A stretch of DNA of 7,589 bases from CAYRTD01 sp964595055 (GTDB taxonomy: Bacteria; Bacteroidota; Bacteroidia; Bacteroidales; GCA-2748055), in NCBI GenBank assembly GCA_964595055.1, contig CAZQOV010000153.1, positions 1 to 7,589 on the forward strand, given 5' to 3'. The translations under genes and the position numbers were made by a program. The notes under the pieces were generated by a model, which saw only the letters and a program-made list of their open reading frames with translations, made no database searches and was not told the DNA's origin. Positions within the stretch are counted from its first letter, which is position 1; each line of letters opens with the position of its first letter. Shown here piece by piece: positions 5,270 through 7,589 of the stretch.

Positions 5270-7280
5270 CTTCAAACAACTTATCGATTAATTGATCATC
5301 TGCTAAACCCGGTAACGTTACTTTCAAGCCTTTAGTCCGTTGCATTTCTCTTTTTACGGCAAAAAGAGCTGCCGGGTTTCTTGACCAGCTTCTCCGCGCT
5401 ATTCCGTTATTCACATCCCAGTGCAACATCATTTCCAAACGACGCTCTGCAGCATCACTTCCATCCAGAACCAAACCGAATCCCCCGTTCATCACTTCAC
5501 CCCAGCCTACTCCCCCTCCATTATGGATGGAGACCCAGGTAGCCCCGCGGAATGCATCCCCTATGACATTGTGGACTGCCATATCGGCAGTAAAGGCCGA
5601 GCCATCATAGATGTTGGAGGTTTCCCGGTAGGGAGAATCAGTTCCGGAAACATCGTGATGGTCTCTTCCCAAAATTACCGGAGCCTTTATTCGCCCTTGT
5701 TGAATAGCCCTGTTAAAGGCCCTGGCAATCTCTATCCTGCCTTCACAATCGGCATATAATATGCGGGCCTGTGATCCAACCACCAGATTGTTTTCTCCGG
5801 CCTCACGGATCCAATGAATGTTATCCCGAAGCTGCGCCTGGATTTCCGCAGGTGCATCAATCGCGATTTCTTCAAGCACCTTCCGGGCAATGCTATCCGT
5901 CATGCTGAGGTCTTCAGGATCGGATGAACTGCAAACCCATCGGAAAGGTCCAAAACCATAATCAAAAAACATGGGCCCCATAATATCCTGGACATAGGAA
6001 GGATAGATAAACTCACCTTTGGAATTGAATACTTCAGCTCCTGCCCTACCCGCCTCAAGCAAGAAAGCATTTCCGTAATCCCAGAAATACATCCCTCTTT
6101 TGCTTAAGGTATTTATGGCATTAACCTGCCTCTTTAGGGATTTCTGCACGCATGAGCGAAAAACATCAGGCTGTTCAGCCATCATCCTGTTCGACTCTTC
6201 CATAGTCAACCCAGCCGGATAATATCCCCCGGCAAAAGGATTATGAAGAGAGGTCTGGTCTGAACAAAGATCAACAGGGATATTCCTCTCCGCCAGCCTT
6301 TCCCACAGATCAACCACATTCCCCTGGTATGCAATGCTAACGGCCTCTTTCCTTTCTCTGGCCTCCTGCATTCTGTTAATGACGGTATCCAGATCCGTGT
6401 AAACCTCGTCCACCCAGCCCTGATCATGCCTTTGCTGGATGGCTTTCGGATTGATCTCGGCAATTACGCATATCCCTTTCGCAATTACAGTTGCTTTGGG
6501 TTGGGCTCCAGACATTCCTCCAAGACCACTGGTAACATACACTTTCCCCCTTAAATCGCCCTCCAGTTGTCTGCTTAATTTTCTACCTGCATTCAAAACG
6601 GTAATGGTAGTTCCATGAACAATTCCCTGTGGACCGATATACATAAAGGAACCTGCAGTCATTTGACCATATTGGGTAACCCCCATGGCATTCATCCTTT
6701 CATAATTATCCGGACCGGAATAATTGGGAATCACCATCCCGTTAGTGATGACCACCCGAGGTGCTTCCTTATGGGAAGGAAATAAGCCCAAAGGGTGACC
6801 GGAATACAAAACCAGGGTCTGTTCATCGGTCATTTCGGCAAGGTATTTCATGCTAAGTCGATACTGGGCCCAGTTCTGAAAAACAGCTCCGTTTCCACCA
6901 TAGGTGATTAACTCATGCGGATGTTGGGCAACCGAGGAATCAAGATTATTACTGAGCATCAACATGATGGCAGCAGCCTGTTCCGAATTGCCGGGAAATT
7001 CCCGGATGTTCCTTGCCGTGATTTCATAATCGGGACGGTAGCGGTACATGTAAATTCTTCCGTATTCCCTGAGTTCCTGCAAAAATTCAGAAGCAAGCTC
7101 CTTGTGAAGATCCTCAGGGAAGTACCTGAGCGCATTTTTCAGGGCAAGTTTTTTCTCTTCTGTTGAAAGAATATCTTTTCGTTTGGGCGCATGATTAACG
7201 GAAGGATCATATGACTTTTTACCAGGCAATTCATTGGGAATGCCTTCCAGGATCTGTTCTTTAAAGTTCTTTTGTGCCAT
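5259..7280 (-). CDS. hutU: Urocanate hydratase, long form (HutU)
   Basis: This 673-residue cytoplasmic enzyme is the second step of histidine degradation: urocanate plus water gives 4-imidazolone-5-propanoate, using tightly bound NAD+ as electrophile. Many bacterial urocanases are about 555 residues; this matches the long type of about 670, also found in animals (UROC1). Motifs in order are YGGNGAVFQNW (127-137), SGLGGMSGAQPKA (251-263, NAD-binding), DQTSLHNPFAGGYYP (341-355), WDYGNAFLLEAG (400-411), GPFRWVC (444-450), RDHHDVSGTDSP (539-550), RETSNIYDGSA (552-562) and HNGGGVGWGE (586-595). The N-terminus (KEQILEGIPNELP) is family-like, supporting the ATG at 7278-7280. Where the short-form Pseudomonas enzyme has Cys410, this protein seems to have D440. 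A -7 element lies about 15 bases upstream and a palindrome lies behind it. A lipoprotein gene overlaps the 3' end; hutH, hutI and later steps are absent from the window. Confidence 0.96.
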   Translation of the reverse strand: MAQKNFKEQILEGIPNELPGKKSYDPSVNHAPKRKDILSTEEKKLALKNALRYFPEDLHKELASEFLQELREYGRIYMYRYRPDYEITARNIREFPGNSEQAAAIMLMLSNNLDSSVAQHPHELITYGGNGAVFQNWAQYRLSMKYLAEMTDEQTLVLYSGHPLGLFPSHKEAPRVVITNGMVIPNYSGPDNYERMNAMGVTQYGQMTAGSFMYIGPQGIVHGTTITVLNAGRKLSRQLEGDLRGKVYVTSGLGGMSGAQPKATVIAKGICVIAEINPKAIQQRHDQGWVDEVYTDLDTVINRMQEARERKEAVSIAYQGNVVDLWERLAERNIPVDLCSDQTSLHNPFAGGYYPAGLTMEESNRMMAEQPDVFRSCVQKSLKRQVNAINTLSKRGMYFWDYGNAFLLEAGRAGAEVFNSKGEFIYPSYVQDIMGPMFFDYGFGPFRWVCSSSDPEDLSMTDSIARKVLEEIAIDAPAEIQAQLRDNIHWIREAGENNLVVGSQARILYADCEGRIEIARAFNRAIQQGRIKAPVILGRDHHDVSGTDSPYRETSNIYDGSAFTADMAVHNVIGDAFRGATWVSIHNGGGVGWGEVMNGGFGLVLDGSDAAERRLEMMLHWDVNNGIARRSWSRNPAALFAVKREMQRTKGLKVTLPGLADDQLIDKLFEDEE

Positions 7281-7294
7281 CTGTTACTTTTTTA

Positions 7295-7302
7295 CAAAGG
7301 TA
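7295..7302 (-). promoter_or_regulatory. -7 element of hutU
   Basis: On the minus strand this reads TACCTTTG, a full match to TAnnTTTG. Only 14 bases separate it from the ATG, so the transcript would have a very short leader of roughly 8 bases. No TTTG or TTG lies 19-21 bases upstream; instead the palindrome at 7322-7339 occupies that position, which may mean an activator or repressor replaces normal -33 contact. Confidence 0.5.
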
Positions 7303-7321
7303 AAAAGTAATGAGAATCGAG

Positions 7322-7339
7322 GATGTTTTATAAAACATC
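7322..7339. promoter_or_regulatory. 18-base perfect palindrome, candidate hutU operator
   Basis: GATGTTTTATAAAACATC is a perfect dyad with no spacer. It begins 19 bases upstream of the hutU -7 element and so covers the -33 zone of the promoter. That geometry fits a dimeric regulator controlling histidine use. It lacks a loop and a U-tract, so a terminator role is unlikely. It does not resemble the proteobacterial HutC site as I remember it (TTGTATATACAA-like). The palindrome is seen; the regulator is inferred. Confidence 0.5.
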
Positions 7340-7434
7340 TGAAGCTTTAATTGTAAGTCCCAATCTGCTAAAACACAATCCCACCTGAAAAAATAGTCTC
7401 TGTTTAAAAATGAAAGATTGAGATAAAAATGCCG

Positions 7435-7452
7435 GGAGGGACTTCTCCCTCC
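7435..7452 (-). terminator. Leftward intrinsic terminator
   Basis: GGAGGGA (7435-7441) and TCCCTCC (7446-7452) form a perfect 7-base-pair, G/C-rich stem with a 4-base loop (GAAG on the minus strand). Reading leftward, the stem is followed by CGGC and then ATTTTTAT, a modest U-tract. On the + strand no T-run follows. It probably ends a leftward transcript entering from beyond the right edge, and so insulates hutU from it. Confidence 0.55.
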
Positions 7453-7589
7453 TGACAAAACAGGCGTTTAATTTAAAACATTAACCAACATGTTGTTCAA
7501 GTTTTGTGTCGGCTATTTCCCACAAGGGCTTCAATTGTTACTGTAATCTGTTACACCCCTCCGGGGTTATATGTTAACTGTCACATTAC

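Larger units (their letters stand above)
7281..7589. other. hutU upstream region to the window edge
   Basis: These 309 bases hold the hutU -7 element, an 18-base palindrome and a leftward terminator-like hairpin, each listed separately. To the right of the hairpin (7453-7589) no frame has both a plausible start and length; leftward frames are cut by stops within about 20 codons. Small dyads such as CAACATGTTG (7486-7495) and CCCC-TCC-GGGG (7556-7566) are present. The stretch may be the 3' untranslated end of a gene lying beyond the edge. Confidence 0.5.

Noticed and set aside
5421..5759. 112-codon frame antisense to hutU
   Set aside because: hutU is intact and strongly conserved across this span; the frame has no recognisable domain.
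7261..7458. 65-codon leftward frame overlapping the hutU start
   Set aside because: It runs through the terminator hairpin, the palindrome and the hutU promoter, and its protein looks random.
7480..7589. Possible partial gene at the right edge
   Set aside because: On the minus strand each frame I checked meets a stop within about 20 codons; one open + frame at the edge has no ATG start. The evidence is too thin for a call.
1..7589. CRISPR array, insertion sequence, tRNA or defence cassette
   Set aside because: I saw no regularly spaced repeats, transposase or integrase motifs, terminal inverted repeats, tRNA-like folds or defence-type domains anywhere in the window.

Overview
The window looks like a stretch of chromosome from a member of the Bacteroidota, probably Bacteroidales/Marinilabiliales-like. 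The evidence is mixed. Start codons have A/T-rich leaders with no Shine-Dalgarno sequence. Matches to the Bacteroidota sigma-factor -7 element TAnnTTTG sit upstream of four genes. The urocanase is the long form of about 670 residues. A small lipoprotein carries acidic residues directly after the lipobox cysteine. A small eight-cysteine CWC protein is also present. I assign no genus.

Layout, left to right. Bases 1-352 contain no gene I can support, but end in a good promoter. Next is folB (dihydroneopterin aldolase, 353-721, +), followed 7 bases later by a 55-residue cysteine-rich CWC protein (729-896, +). After a 242-base gap comes an AbgT-family transporter (1139-2659, +). It converges on an AEC-family (auxin efflux carrier) permease (2781-3734, -) across about 120 bases that hold an A/T-rich hairpin. 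A 409-base divergent intergenic region separates the permease from a two-gene unit: a small CoA-binding-fold protein (4144-4503, +) and, 2 bases later, a thioredoxin-like protein with a CHVC active site (4506-4850, +). This unit converges with a leftward pair, and the facing stop codons overlap. The leftward pair is hutU (urocanate hydratase, 5259-7280, -) and a small lipoprotein (4847-5269, -) whose start lies inside the end of hutU. The last 309 bases hold the hutU promoter, a perfect 18-base palindrome and a leftward terminator-like hairpin that probably ends a transcript from beyond the right edge.

How the genes fit together. FolB makes 6-hydroxymethyl-dihydropterin for folate, and AbgT proteins move p-aminobenzoyl-glutamate or related folate fragments and sulfonamides, so the left part may have a folate theme; this is inference from proximity. 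HutU is the second step of histidine breakdown, but hutH, hutI and the formimidoyl-glutamate enzymes are not in the window. The CoA-binding/thioredoxin pair suggests a thiol-redox role without proving one.

I found no mobile element, CRISPR array, RNA gene, toxin-antitoxin pair or defence system. Most of the window is ordinary housekeeping and transport. The points most worth a second look are the hutU palindrome, the hutU/lipoprotein overlap with its shared-stop convergence, and the CoA-binding/thioredoxin pair.
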